This document shows positions 1-7,935 of a stretch of 19,622 nucleotides of DNA, one piece after another. Every line of letters starts with the position of its first letter. Position 1 is the first letter of the stretch. A program made the position numbers and the translations under genes. Source of the DNA: Pseudomonadota bacterium (lineage in GTDB: Bacteria; Desulfobacterota; Desulfobulbia; Desulfobulbales; Desulfobulbaceae); the NCBI GenBank assembly GCA_009778235.1, contig WRKE01000308.1, positions 1 through 19,622 on the forward strand, written 5' to 3'. The notes under the pieces were generated by a model, which made no database searches, was not told where the DNA came from, and was given only the letters and a program-made list of their open reading frames with translations.

Positions 1-1
1 A

Positions 2-766
2 TGGAAGGTGGTCACCCTGCAGGACATCAGCCAGATCGAACGGATGGAACAACAGGTCCGCGAGGCGGAAAAGATGGCGGCCATAGGTGAATTGAGCGCC
101 CTGATTGCCCACGATTTCCGCAATCCCCTGGCCGCGATCTCCGGTTCCGCCCAGATCATGGCCATGGATTCAAACGAGAACAACGCCCAGGACCCAGCGA
201 CCTTCAGGACCCTATTGGGGATCATTCTCCGGGAAACCAACCGCATGGCCAAGGCGATCACCGATTTTCTCCAGTTCGCCAGGCCGGCTGCTATCCAGCC
301 GGAATGGTTTGATATCAGCCGTCTGATCGATGAAACCCTCGCCCAGATGCAGTTGTCGATCGACATGGTGGCCGGCAAGGTGACCAAGGAAATCAAAGGA
401 CATGTCGCCTTTTGGGCGGATCGGCAGCAGTTCCAGACTACCCTGACCCATTTGCTGGACAACGCCTGCCACGCGGTTGCCGAGCAACAGGGCAAGGTGG
501 TGATCGCCGCCGGGGAAGGCGCCGGAGACGGCCAGGGAGAGCTGTGGATGGAGATTCGGGACCAGGGGCCCGGTATCCCGCCAGAGTTGCGGGAAAAGGT
601 TTTTGCCCCCTTTTATTCCAACCGGACGGACGGCACCGGTCTGGGCTTGGCCATTGTCCGCCAGATCGTGGAAAACCACGGCGGCAAGGTCGAGCTCGAC
701 GCCGCGGCCGACTATCCCTGCATCGTCCGGGTGCGGCTGCCCATGCCCTCGCCGGCTACGCCTTGA
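2..766 (+). CDS. Sensor histidine kinase, C-terminal part (5' end outside window)
   Basis: The frame is open from the first bases of the window, so this is the 3' part of a longer gene. It reads from the end of a PAS-like region (VVTLQDISQIERMEQQV) through the dimerisation and ATPase domains. The H-box AHDFRNPLAAISGSAQIM carries the phospho-accepting His near base 110. The N-box LLDNACHAV, the G1 box DQGPGIPPELREKVFAPF and the G2 box GTGLGLAIV follow in order. An intact kinase of this class autophosphorylates and passes the phosphate to a response regulator, often a sigma-54 activator. The wording of the H-box resembles the PilS/NtrB group, but the sensor domain and partner lie outside the window, so the signal is unknown. 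No membrane segment is visible in this part. Its stop overlaps the 3' end of the convergent murA by 11 bp. Confidence 0.93.
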   Translation, partial: WKVVTLQDISQIERMEQQVREAEKMAAIGELSALIAHDFRNPLAAISGSAQIMAMDSNENNAQDPATFRTLLGIILRETNRMAKAITDFLQFARPAAIQPEWFDISRLIDETLAQMQLSIDMVAGKVTKEIKGHVAFWADRQQFQTTLTHLLDNACHAVAEQQGKVVIAAGEGAGDGQGELWMEIRDQGPGIPPELREKVFAPFYSNRTDGTGLGLAIVRQIVENHGGKVELDAAADYPCIVRVRLPMPSPATP

Positions 767-2039
767 TTCTGTTTATTTTGGCGCCCAGGCCCTGCATCTT
801 TTCCACCATGTTCTCGTAGCCCCGCTCAAGATGATAGATCCTGGAGATCGTGGTGGCGCCGCTGGCGGCAAGTCCGGCAATCACCAACGACGCCGAAGCG
901 CGCAGATCGGTGGCCATGACCGGCGCGCCGCACAGCTTGTCGCGCCCGATGCCCCGGACCACGGCCCGCGAGCCCTCGATGGTGATGTCTGCCCCCATGC
1001 GCTTGAGTTCGGCCACATGCATGAACCGGTTTTCAAAAATGGTCTCGTGGATGATGGAGGTGCCGTTCCCCAAAACCATCAGGGCCATGAACTGCGCCTG
1101 GAGATCGGTGGGAAAACCGGGGAAGGGCAAGGTGGTGATATCAACGCTGCACGGGCGGCAGATATTGCGGCCGTCGACCTCCGGGCAGGAGACGGTCAGC
1201 GAATCGTCGGTGGTTTCGATCTCCACCCCGCAGAGCAACAGCTTCTCGGTCAGCGCCGGTAGATGGGCCGGAGTGCAATCGGTCAGGGTAATCTTGCCGC
1301 CGGCCGCCGCCGCCGCGATCATATAGGTGCCGGTCTCGATCCGATCAGGGATGATGGCCGATTCGCTGGCATGAAGCCGGTCGACCCCGTGGACCACCAG
1401 CCGATCAGTGCCCTGGCCTTCGATCTCAGCACCCATGCCCACCAGCATGTCGATTAGGTTGCCGACTTCGGGCTCCTTGGCGGCATTCTTGATCACCGTT
1501 GTCCCTTTGGCCATGGCCGAGGCCATGAGCACATTTTCGGTGCCGGTCACCGAAGGGATGTCGAAATAGACCGTCCCGCCCGCCATCCGCCCTTCAACCG
1601 CCGCCTCCACATAGCCCTGCTCCAGGCGGGTGGTCACCCCCAGCTTTTCAAATCCCTTGAGGTGAAAATTGATCGGCCGGGCGCCAATGGCGCAGCCGCC
1701 CGGCAGCGATACCCGGGCAAAACCGGAGCGGGCCAGCAATGGTCCCAGCACCAGCACCGAGGCGCGCATGGTTTTCACCAGATCATAAGGCGCTTCCACC
1801 CCGGTGAGCTGGTCGCTGTTGATCCGAACCGTCTGCCCTTGCCGCTCCCAGCGCGCCCCCAGGATCTCAAGCAGATTGAGCATGGTTCTGGTGTCGCGCA
1901 AATCCGGGACATTGTGCAAGGTATGCCAGCCGGGAGCAAGCAGAGTCGCGGCGATCAGAGGCAGGGCCGCGTTTTTGGCGCCACTGATGGCCACCGAGCC
2001 GTACAGGGGCGTGCCGCCCTCGATAATGAGTTGATCCAT
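756..2039 (-). CDS. murA: UDP-N-acetylglucosamine 1-carboxyvinyltransferase
   Basis: MurA catalyses the first committed step of peptidoglycan synthesis in the cytoplasm, moving enolpyruvate from PEP to UDP-GlcNAc; it is the fosfomycin target. The 427-residue length matches the family. Lys22 lies in SGAKNAALP, and the catalytic Cys116 in LPGGCAIGARP is the residue that confers fosfomycin sensitivity (some lineages have Asp here). The repeated inside-out alpha/beta folds of the EPSP synthase family are consistent with the sequence. The ATG start has no clear ribosome binding site. The gene lies last in the rho-rpmE-prfA-prmC series but is separated from prmC by 164 bp containing a long palindrome and a possible promoter, so it may be transcribed on its own. 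Its 3' end overlaps the kinase gene by 11 bp. Confidence 0.98.
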   Translation of the reverse strand: MDQLIIEGGTPLYGSVAISGAKNAALPLIAATLLAPGWHTLHNVPDLRDTRTMLNLLEILGARWERQGQTVRINSDQLTGVEAPYDLVKTMRASVLVLGPLLARSGFARVSLPGGCAIGARPINFHLKGFEKLGVTTRLEQGYVEAAVEGRMAGGTVYFDIPSVTGTENVLMASAMAKGTTVIKNAAKEPEVGNLIDMLVGMGAEIEGQGTDRLVVHGVDRLHASESAIIPDRIETGTYMIAAAAAGGKITLTDCTPAHLPALTEKLLLCGVEIETTDDSLTVSCPEVDGRNICRPCSVDITTLPFPGFPTDLQAQFMALMVLGNGTSIIHETIFENRFMHVAELKRMGADITIEGSRAVVRGIGRDKLCGAPVMATDLRASASLVIAGLAASGATTISRIYHLERGYENMVEKMQGLGAKINRIKA

Positions 2040-2100
2040 AGGGGTATTCAGCCAGAAAAACTATACGATCCGCTTGAGCATTGCGCCGCACGGTCAGGGT

Positions 2101-2128
2101 TTAATATCATTTCCTATTTTTAGCGCAA
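2101..2128 (-). promoter_or_regulatory. Candidate promoter for murA
   Basis: On the minus strand TTGCGC (2123-2128) and TATTAA (2101-2106) are separated by 16 bp, a plausible weak sigma-70 promoter. The -35 hexamer lies inside one arm of the 17-bp inverted repeat at 2118-2155, so a protein bound there would be placed to control it. This is inference from hexamer match and spacing only. Confidence 0.3.
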
Positions 2129-2155
2129 AAAATATTCTTATTTTTTGCACTAAAA
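2118..2155. repeat. 17-bp near-perfect inverted repeat upstream of murA
   Basis: TTTTAGCGCAAAAAATA (2118-2134) and TATTTTTTGCACTAAAA (2139-2155) are reverse complements except at one position, around a 4-base centre. In RNA the mismatch would be a G-U wobble in one direction, so a 17-bp AU-rich stem could form. No T-run follows the stem on either strand, so a normal intrinsic terminator is unlikely. A smaller overlapping inverted repeat, TTGCA/TGCAA (2145-2160), shares one arm. Operator, transcript-stabilising hairpin or mobile-element remnant are all possible. Confidence 0.75.
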
Positions 2156-2203
2156 TGCAACATCTTCCTATCGTAACTTACTGCATTGGCAAGAAGAAAT
2201 GGT

Positions 2204-3058
2204 TTAAGGTTCATGGCGTGCCCGCAGAACCCGGGGGCGGCCGGCAAGGTCGTTGCTGACCCAGACCTGACCATATCCCGGCACAATCGACCGGAAAAGA
2301 CGGTCCGCCGCCTCCCCTTGATCAGCGCCGATTTCCAGAAAAATCCAACCACCGGGACGCAGGTGGCGCTGAGCCTCCCTTGCTATCCGCGTAATGCAGT
2401 GCATCCCGCCCGGACCGCCCGACAGGGCAAGGCGGGGCTCGGCCTTGCTGACCTCCGGTTCCAGGCCGTCAATCTCTTCCTCGGCGACATAGGGCGGATT
2501 GCTGACGATCAGGTCAAAGGGGCGGCACCAATTCAGGGCGGCAAACAGATCAGTGCAGACCGGCCAAACCAAATCAGCAATCAGATGCCGGGCACTGTTT
2601 TCCCGTGCCACCCGCAGGGCCGCCTCGGAAATATCGGCAGCCACCACTGTGCAGCCCAATTCCCTGGCCAGGACCACCGCGATCACCCCGCTGCCGGTGC
2701 AGAGATCAAGGGCATGGGCAACCTTCAACTGCCTGCACCCTGCCAGCGCCCGCTCAAGGAGAAATTCGGTCTCGGGCCTGGGAATGAGCGTTGCCGGCGA
2801 CACCACGAAATCAAGCGACCAGAATTCCTGGCAACCGGTCAGATGCTGCAGGGGAATCCGCTGGCAACGGCGGCCAATCAACTCCTGATAGCGGATCAAG
2901 CTCGCCTGGTCCACCGGCTGAGCACCACGTAGGATCAATTGGCTGCGGCTCAACCCGGTAACAAACTGCAGGAGCAGCCGGGCGTCCAGGGCCGCATCAA
3001 TGACGCCGGCAGAGGTCAGTTGGGCCGTGGCCTCGGCCAGGAGGGTGTCGATCCCCAT
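2204..3058 (-). CDS. prmC: Peptide chain release factor N5-glutamine methyltransferase
   Basis: PrmC (HemK) methylates the glutamine of the GGQ motif in RF1 and RF2 using S-adenosylmethionine, which raises termination efficiency. The 284-residue protein has the N-terminal helical domain, then the family signature LIPRPETE (91-98), the SAM-binding loop LDLCTGSG (117-124) and the catalytic NPPY (187-190), which holds the substrate glutamine. It starts 11 bp after the stop of prfA, whose product is its substrate; this enzyme-substrate pairing is widely conserved and implies co-transcription. The ATG at 3058 gives the normal family N-terminus. Confidence 0.97.
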   Translation of the reverse strand: MGIDTLLAEATAQLTSAGVIDAALDARLLLQFVTGLSRSQLILRGAQPVDQASLIRYQELIGRRCQRIPLQHLTGCQEFWSLDFVVSPATLIPRPETEFLLERALAGCRQLKVAHALDLCTGSGVIAVVLARELGCTVVAADISEAALRVARENSARHLIADLVWPVCTDLFAALNWCRPFDLIVSNPPYVAEEEIDGLEPEVSKAEPRLALSGGPGGMHCITRIAREAQRHLRPGGWIFLEIGADQGEAADRLFRSIVPGYGQVWVSNDLAGRPRVLRARHEP

Positions 3059-3069
3059 GGCCCGACTGA

Positions 3070-4140
3070 TCAGTGGACCGATTTCAGAGCTTCGGTCTGA
3101 TAATGGGTGATCAGCGGCATGATGACATCGTCGAGCATACCGGTCATCACCTGGTCCAGGCGATAGATGGTCAGGTTAATGCGGTGATCCGTGACTCTGC
3201 CCTGGGGGAAGTTGTAGGTACGAATCCGCTCGCTCCGGTCACCGGAGCCGACCTGGCTCTTCCGCTCCTCGGAAATCCGATCATGCCGCTCCTGCTCCAT
3301 CCGGTCGAGCAGGCGGGCCCGCAGAACCTGCAGCGCCTTGGCCTTGTTTTTGTGCTGGGATTTTTCGTCCTGGCAGGTGACCACCAGGCCGGTGGGCAGG
3401 TGGGTGACCCGAACGGCGGAGTCGGTGGTGTTGACCGATTGGCCGCCGGGGCCGGAAGAACGATAGACATCGAATTTCAGCTCATGGGGCTCAATGTGCA
3501 GATCGACCTCTTCGGCCTCGGGCAGGATGGCGACGGTCACCGCTGAGGTGTGGATGCGTCCCTGGGTTTCGGTATCCGGAACCCGCTGCACCCGGTGCAC
3601 CCCTGATTCGTATTTCAATCGGGAATAGACCTGCTGGCCGCTGATCAGGGCGATGATTTCCTTGAACCCGCCGATGCCGATGGGGTTGGAACTCATCACT
3701 TCGACCCGCCACCCCTGCATTTCGGCGTAACGGCTGTACATGCGAAAGAGATCGGCCACAAACAGGGCCGCCTCGTCGCCGCCGGTTCCCGCCCTGATTT
3801 CCAGGAAGGTATTCTTCTCGTCGTTCGGGTCCTTGGGCAACAGACGGATGCGAATCGCCTGCTCCAATTCCTCTTGTTGGCGGGCCAGATCTTCCAATTC
3901 CGCCTTGGCCAGGGCCACCAGATCGGGGTCGTTCTGCTCGGTGCGGATCATTTCCCGGCTCTCGTCAATCTGGGTGAAAACCGAGGTATAGGCCGCATAC
4001 AATTCGGCTACTTTCGCGACCTGGGCATGTTCGCGCACTATCTCCCGGTACCGCTGCTGATCGCTCACCACCGACGGGTCAGAAAGCTGCCGCTCCAGGA
4101 CGTCCAGTTTTTCGTCAATGTCTCGGAGATTGTCAAACAT
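3070..4140 (-). CDS. prfA: Peptide chain release factor 1
   Basis: RF1 recognises UAA and UAG in the ribosomal A site and triggers peptide release. The protein is 356 residues from the ATG at 4140. Visible parts are the N-terminal coiled-coil domain, the stop-codon recognition tripeptide P-D-T (188-190, within RVPDTETQGR) and the catalytic GGQ (232-234, within SSGPGGQSVN). RF2 would carry SPF instead of PxT, so the assignment to RF1 is firm. The frame stays open 48 codons further upstream to 4284, but that extension has no RF1 similarity and runs through the hairpin-rich leader. A purine-rich AGGGCAGG lies just upstream of the chosen start. The gene is followed closely by prmC. Confidence 0.97.
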   Translation of the reverse strand: MFDNLRDIDEKLDVLERQLSDPSVVSDQQRYREIVREHAQVAKVAELYAAYTSVFTQIDESREMIRTEQNDPDLVALAKAELEDLARQQEELEQAIRIRLLPKDPNDEKNTFLEIRAGTGGDEAALFVADLFRMYSRYAEMQGWRVEVMSSNPIGIGGFKEIIALISGQQVYSRLKYESGVHRVQRVPDTETQGRIHTSAVTVAILPEAEEVDLHIEPHELKFDVYRSSGPGGQSVNTTDSAVRVTHLPTGLVVTCQDEKSQHKNKAKALQVLRARLLDRMEQERHDRISEERKSQVGSGDRSERIRTYNFPQGRVTDHRINLTIYRLDQVMTGMLDDVIMPLITHYQTEALKSVH

Positions 4141-4373
4141 ACCTGCCCTGCAGGAACCTTGGGGGAAAAAAGGAACCTTGGTCCACAAACTAGACAGGGC
4201 AAAGCGCGTACCGCTGTTTTGCCGCCCTGTCCGGAAGAACTTTTTAAGTACGGAAAAAGAAAATCCCTCAAGTCCCGGCCGCATCAGGCACTGCCGCCGT
4301 CCCGGTGCTCAGGGCGGCGGTCAACTGGCAGTATCGGGATCAGGAGGGGAGAAGAAAAAAGACGATGCCCGTT
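4141..4373 (-). other. prfA leader / rpmE-prfA intergenic region with repeats
   Basis: This 233-bp gap holds two copies of an 11-bp direct repeat, AGGAACCTTGG (4152-4162 and 4171-4181), 10-20 bp upstream of the prfA start region. There is an 8-bp inverted repeat GACAGGGC/GCCCTGTC (4193-4200 and 4224-4231) and a G/C-rich pair CCGCCG/CGGCGG near 4293-4320. None is followed by a proper T-run in the direction of transcription, apart from a short run after the weak GGACC-AAG-GTTCC hairpin. No conserved reading frame was seen. Confidence 0.4.
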
Positions 4374-4592
4374 TTATTTCTTTTTGCCGCCCTGGAAGTT
4401 GGCATATTTCTTTTTGAATTTTTCAATCCGTCCGGCGGTATCGACCAGTTTCTGCTTGCCAGTGAAGAAGGGGTGGCAGGCGGAACAGATTTCAACGTGC
4501 ATCTCTTTCATGACGGAACCGAGTTCGATCTCGTTGCCGCAGGCGCAAACAGCGGCGATTTTATGGTAGGTGGGATGGATATCCGATTTCAT
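4374..4592 (-). CDS. rpmE: 50S ribosomal protein L31, zinc-binding type
   Basis: bL31 sits on the large subunit and contributes to the bridge with the 30S head. The 72-residue protein starts MKSDIHPTYH and has the four zinc-ligand cysteines C16, C18, C36 and C39 (CAC...CSAC), followed by HPFFTGKQKLVDTAGR, the family hallmark. The start at 4592 is chosen because AAGGAG lies 8 nt upstream; a GTG three codons earlier would have its start inside that spacing. The cysteine-containing form is the one usually replaced by a zinc-free paralogue under zinc limitation; no paralogue is in this window. The gene lies between rho and prfA, a common arrangement. Confidence 0.97.
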   Translation of the reverse strand: MKSDIHPTYHKIAAVCACGNEIELGSVMKEMHVEICSACHPFFTGKQKLVDTAGRIEKFKKKYANFQGGKKK

Positions 4593-4688
4593 GGCAAACA
4601 CTCCTTAAACAAAAAAGACCTTGATGAAGAATAATCAAAGGGTGGGACTATATCTTTTTTCAGCGTTTCTTCAAAGAAAAAACAAGCT

Positions 4689-5936
4689 CTACCGATTCAT
4701 GGAGGCGAAAAACTCCTGATTGGTCTTGGTCTGGCCCATTTTGTCGAGGAGAAACTCCATGGCGTCGGCGGGATTCATCGGCGAGAGCAGCTTACGCAGA
4801 ATCCAGATACGGTTGAGATCCTCGGGCGGCAGGAGCAGATCTTCCTTGCGGGTTCCCGACTTCTGGATGTCGATGGCGGGATAGATCCGCCGGTTGGCCA
4901 TCTTGCGGTCAAGCACGATCTCCATGTTACCCGTGCCCTTGAATTCCTCGAAGATGACCTCGTCCATACGGCTGCCGGTATCGATCAGGGCCGTGGCCAG
5001 GATGGTCAGGCTCCCTCCTTCTTCGACGTTACGGGCAGCCCCGAAAAACCGTTTCGGCCGGTGCAGGGCATTGGCCTCGACACCACCGGAAAGAATTTTA
5101 CCCGAGGCCGGAGTGACCGTATTGTACGCTCTGGCCAGGCGGGTGATGGAATCGAGCAGGATAACCACATCCTTCTTGTGCTCCACCAGGCGCTGCGCCT
5201 TCTGGATGACCATCTCCGCCACCTGGATATGGCGCTGCGGCGGCTCGTCGAAGGTGGAACTGACCACCTCGGCGGCCACACTGCGCTTCATGTCGGTGAC
5301 CTCCTCCGGCCGCTCGTCGATGAGCAGCACAATGAGGATGACCTCCTTGTGATTGGTGACGATCGAGTTGGCGATCTTCTGCATCAGCACCGTTTTGCCG
5401 GTGCGGGGTGGCGCCACAATCAGCCCGCGCTGTCCCTTGCCGAGCGGGGCGGTGATATTCAGCACCCGCATGGAGAGATTGTCCGGCGTTGTTTCCAGGT
5501 TGATCAACTGATCCGGATGCAGAGGGGTCAAGTTGATGAAGGCGGTCTTGTTCTTCGCTGCCTCGGGCAACTCATAATTGATGGTGTCGACCTTGAGCAG
5601 GGCGAAATAGCGCTCATTATCCTTGGGCGCCCTCACCTCTCCTTCCACGGTATCGCCGGTGCGAAGGTTCAGGCGGCGGATCTGCGAGGGCGAGACATAA
5701 ATATCGTCCGGGCCGGGCAAGTAATTGTAATCCGGCGCCCGCAAAAAGCCGAAACCATCCTGGAGGATCTCAAGCACACCGCTGCCCCGCAGCTTGCCAT
5801 CCTCATCCGCCTGTTCCTTGAGAATGGCGAAGATCAGTTCCTGCTTGGTCATGTTGCTGTATCCCTCGATATTGAGGGCAGCAGCGAGGCTGACCAGATC
5901 TTTTATTTTTTTATTTTTGAGCTCAGTGGGATTCAT
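4689..5936 (-). CDS. rho: Transcription termination factor Rho
   Basis: Rho is the hexameric RNA-dependent ATPase and helicase that ends transcription of untranslated RNA. The 415-residue protein has the N-terminal helical Rho_N domain (about 1-45), the cold-shock-like RNA-binding domain with GFGFLR (61-66), and the RecA-like motor with Walker A APPRTGKT (175-182), the Walker B region ending VVILLDSITR, and the Q/R-loop region. No large insertion is present between the RNA-binding and motor domains, unlike the Rho proteins of some Actinobacteria and Bacteroidetes. The ATG at 5936 has GGAGG 12 nt upstream. The gene heads a minus-strand series with rpmE, prfA and prmC after a 370-bp leader. Confidence 0.98.
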   Translation of the reverse strand: MNPTELKNKKIKDLVSLAAALNIEGYSNMTKQELIFAILKEQADEDGKLRGSGVLEILQDGFGFLRAPDYNYLPGPDDIYVSPSQIRRLNLRTGDTVEGEVRAPKDNERYFALLKVDTINYELPEAAKNKTAFINLTPLHPDQLINLETTPDNLSMRVLNITAPLGKGQRGLIVAPPRTGKTVLMQKIANSIVTNHKEVILIVLLIDERPEEVTDMKRSVAAEVVSSTFDEPPQRHIQVAEMVIQKAQRLVEHKKDVVILLDSITRLARAYNTVTPASGKILSGGVEANALHRPKRFFGAARNVEEGGSLTILATALIDTGSRMDEVIFEEFKGTGNMEIVLDRKMANRRIYPAIDIQKSGTRKEDLLLPPEDLNRIWILRKLLSPMNPADAMEFLLDKMGQTKTNQEFFASMNR

Positions 5937-6306
5937 GGACCAGTCTTTCCTCCAAGGTGGTCAGCACAATAAACCGCCGAAGGGTATCATTTGTCATTAT
6001 GGAAGTTGTAGTTCTAAATTAAGCAGCGGCAAACAAGACTTACCTTCCTGTTCCCTGTTGGGGTGGTCAAATACCAATGCGAATGTGATGAGGCGATTAG
6101 CCTGCACCAGGTTTGGTCGAATGAGTAGGCAGGTCAGAAAAGTGCAAACAAATATCCGATTGATGCCCCCGTAGCGGGCAGCGCATGGGAGTGATTCAAG
6201 AAAACAAATATATTTTCAGCGTGAAATAACAGAACAAGAACACGACAGACTCTATTTATTTAAGCCTGCTGAGATTTCACCTACTTATTTGTTTCCCGTT
6301 CCACTG
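5937..6306 (-). other. Gene-free 370-bp region (coaE 3' flank and rho leader)
   Basis: No convincing gene lies here. There is no intrinsic terminator for coaE; the only small stem, TGCCC/GGGCA (6164-6168 and 6176-6180), has five pairs and no T-run. I could not fix a promoter with confidence. The stretch about 6120-6045, read on the minus strand, is C-rich over G in places and could hold a Rho-loading site; self-termination in the rho leader is known in E. coli. That link is inference. Confidence 0.4.
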
Positions 6307-6933
6307 TCAAGAATTTTCTTTGGGTAATCGGTCAGGAATCCGGCGCGACAGAGCGTCACCCAAGGCCACGACCCCCACGCGGCTCTCCGTCCACTGACCG
6401 CTGTTGTCGATCACCTGTTCGGCACGCGCGGCTTTTTCTTCAAGACTCATCTGGGCGGCAATGGCCCGGGTCGCCTCCCGGCGCCCCACCCCGTCCCGCC
6501 GCATGATCCGGCAACAGCGGACGCCGCGCCGGGCATAAACCACCAGCACCTCGTCCACCTGGCCTTGCCACCCGGCCTCATACAGCAGAGGGATCTCAAC
6601 CAGAATCAGCCGGGATCGCTGCAGGCTGATCTGGGTCTGGAGCACCTCACGGGCCAGGGGATGCAGAAGACCGTCGACCTGGCGGCGGATATCCGCATCC
6701 GCGAAAATGTGGTGGCGCAAAGCGGCCCGGTCGAGTTCGCCATTGGAGTGAAAAAAAGTCGGGCCGAAAGCCGCGCGCAGCGCCTGCCAACCCGGCTGGT
6801 CGATTTCAAGGAGCTGCCGACAGCACTGGTCGACATCGATGAGCGGCGCCAGGCAATAGCTGGCCAGCAAGCGTCCCACACTGCTCTTCCCCGAACCAAT
6901 GCCGCCGGTGATGCCTAAGATGAAAGGCTTCAC
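6307..6933 (-). CDS. coaE: Dephospho-CoA kinase
   Basis: CoaE phosphorylates the 3'-hydroxyl of the dephospho-CoA ribose with ATP, the last step of coenzyme A synthesis. The 208-residue protein begins with the P-loop GITGGIGSGKS (7-17). The conserved acceptor-side pattern LVEIPLLYEAGW and the late VIDNSG motif, characteristic of the family, are both present. The length is usual. The start overlaps the stop of the upstream pseudouridine synthase gene by 4 bp (ATGA), implying translational coupling. No terminator is evident after it, so read-through toward rho is possible. Confidence 0.96.
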   Translation of the reverse strand: MKPFILGITGGIGSGKSSVGRLLASYCLAPLIDVDQCCRQLLEIDQPGWQALRAAFGPTFFHSNGELDRAALRHHIFADADIRRQVDGLLHPLAREVLQTQISLQRSRLILVEIPLLYEAGWQGQVDEVLVVYARRGVRCCRIMRRDGVGRREATRAIAAQMSLEEKAARAEQVIDNSGQWTESRVGVVALGDALSRRIPDRLPKENS

Positions 6934-7913
6934 CGGCCGCCCCCACGAAGATGCACCAGCACCTGATGAATGTCATCGGCCAGGGGCGCCGTGCACTTCA
7001 ATGGATCGCCGCTCACCGGGTGCTTAAACCGCAGGGTGCTGGCATGCAGCATCTGACGCTGCGGCCTGACCGCAGCTTGCCGATCCACTCCCCCACCGTA
7101 GAGGGTATCTCCCGCGACCGGCGACTTGATTGCGGCCATATGGACCCGGATCTGATGGGTCCGGCCGGTCTCGATCTCAATTTCCGTCCAGCACCAGCCG
7201 TTGGCAAACCTCTCAAGCACCCGCCAATTGGTGGCCGCATGCCTCCCGTGCACAGGCCTGACCGCCATCTTTTTGCGATCAATCGGATGGCGGCCGATCG
7301 GAGAACTCACCCTGCCCTCGCTTTCCCGGGGACACCGGAGCAGGAGGGCATGGTAGGTCTTGTGGATATTGCGATCCTTGAAGTCAGCCATCAGCACCCG
7401 CAGGGCGATCTCGGTCTTCGCCACCAGCATCACCCCTGAGGTATCTTTGTCCAGACGGTGGACAATGCCTGGCCGGCCAGCGTCGGCTGAGGGTAATTCC
7501 CGGCACCGATGCAAAAGGCCATGCACCAGAGTGCCGCTTTGATGGCCGCCGGCTGGATGCACGACCAGCCCGGGCGGTTTATTGATGACCAGAATATGGG
7601 CATCCTCGTGCAGCACGGAAAATTCAACCCTTTCCGGGATGAGCCCGACAGGCTCTGGAGGAGGCAGGATGACCGTGATCGTTTCGCTTTTCCGCAAACG
7701 GTGCCCGGCCTTGACCTGGTTGCCGTCGACCAGCACCAGGGAGGCGACAATCAATTTGTTCAGCGCGGAGCGGGTGCGTTCGGGATATTTGGTGGCAAGA
7801 AAATGATCGAGCCGCTGCCCGGCATCGGCGGCAGTGATGGCAAAGACCATCGGTAAAACCGCAGCGGACCCGCGGTCAACAGGCAGCAATCGCTCTTCCC
7901 CGGTTCCAGTCAT
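6930..7913 (-). CDS. RluA/RluD-family 23S rRNA (or tRNA) pseudouridine synthase
   Basis: The protein isomerises uridine to pseudouridine in structured RNA. An N-terminal S4 RNA-binding domain (about 30-90) is followed by the catalytic domain, with motif II GIVHRLDKDTSG holding the catalytic Asp (about residue 155), motif I region INKPPGLVVHPAGG, and motif III ETGRTHQIRVHM. The S4 domain and overall layout fit RluD, which modifies helix 69 of 23S rRNA, but RluC and related members share it, so no symbol is given. The start is uncertain: TTG at 7922, ATG at 7913 or ATG at 7850 are all possible and none has a clear Shine-Dalgarno sequence. The gene follows carD by about 20 bp and overlaps coaE by 4 bp. 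Confidence 0.92.
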   Translation of the reverse strand: MTGTGEERLLPVDRGSAAVLPMVFAITAADAGQRLDHFLATKYPERTRSALNKLIVASLVLVDGNQVKAGHRLRKSETITVILPPPEPVGLIPERVEFSVLHEDAHILVINKPPGLVVHPAGGHQSGTLVHGLLHRCRELPSADAGRPGIVHRLDKDTSGVMLVAKTEIALRVLMADFKDRNIHKTYHALLLRCPRESEGRVSSPIGRHPIDRKKMAVRPVHGRHAATNWRVLERFANGWCWTEIEIETGRTHQIRVHMAAIKSPVAGDTLYGGGVDRQAAVRPQRQMLHASTLRFKHPVSGDPLKCTAPLADDIHQVLVHLRGGGR

Positions 7914-7935
7914 GGGCGACAAACAACAAAAAAAA

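Noticed and set aside
756..766. 11-bp overlap of the kinase and murA 3' ends as something special
   Set aside because: Short convergent overlaps are common in compact bacterial genomes; both stop codons and C-termini look normal.
4193..4231. Hairpin GACAGGGC/GCCCTGTC as a terminator of rpmE
   Set aside because: The loop is large and no T-run follows on the minus strand.
4141..4284. N-terminal extension of prfA
   Set aside because: No RF1 similarity before MFDNLRDIDE; the extension reads through leader repeats.
6164..6180. Stem TGCCC/GGGCA downstream of coaE as a terminator
   Set aside because: Only five base pairs and no T-run in the direction of transcription.
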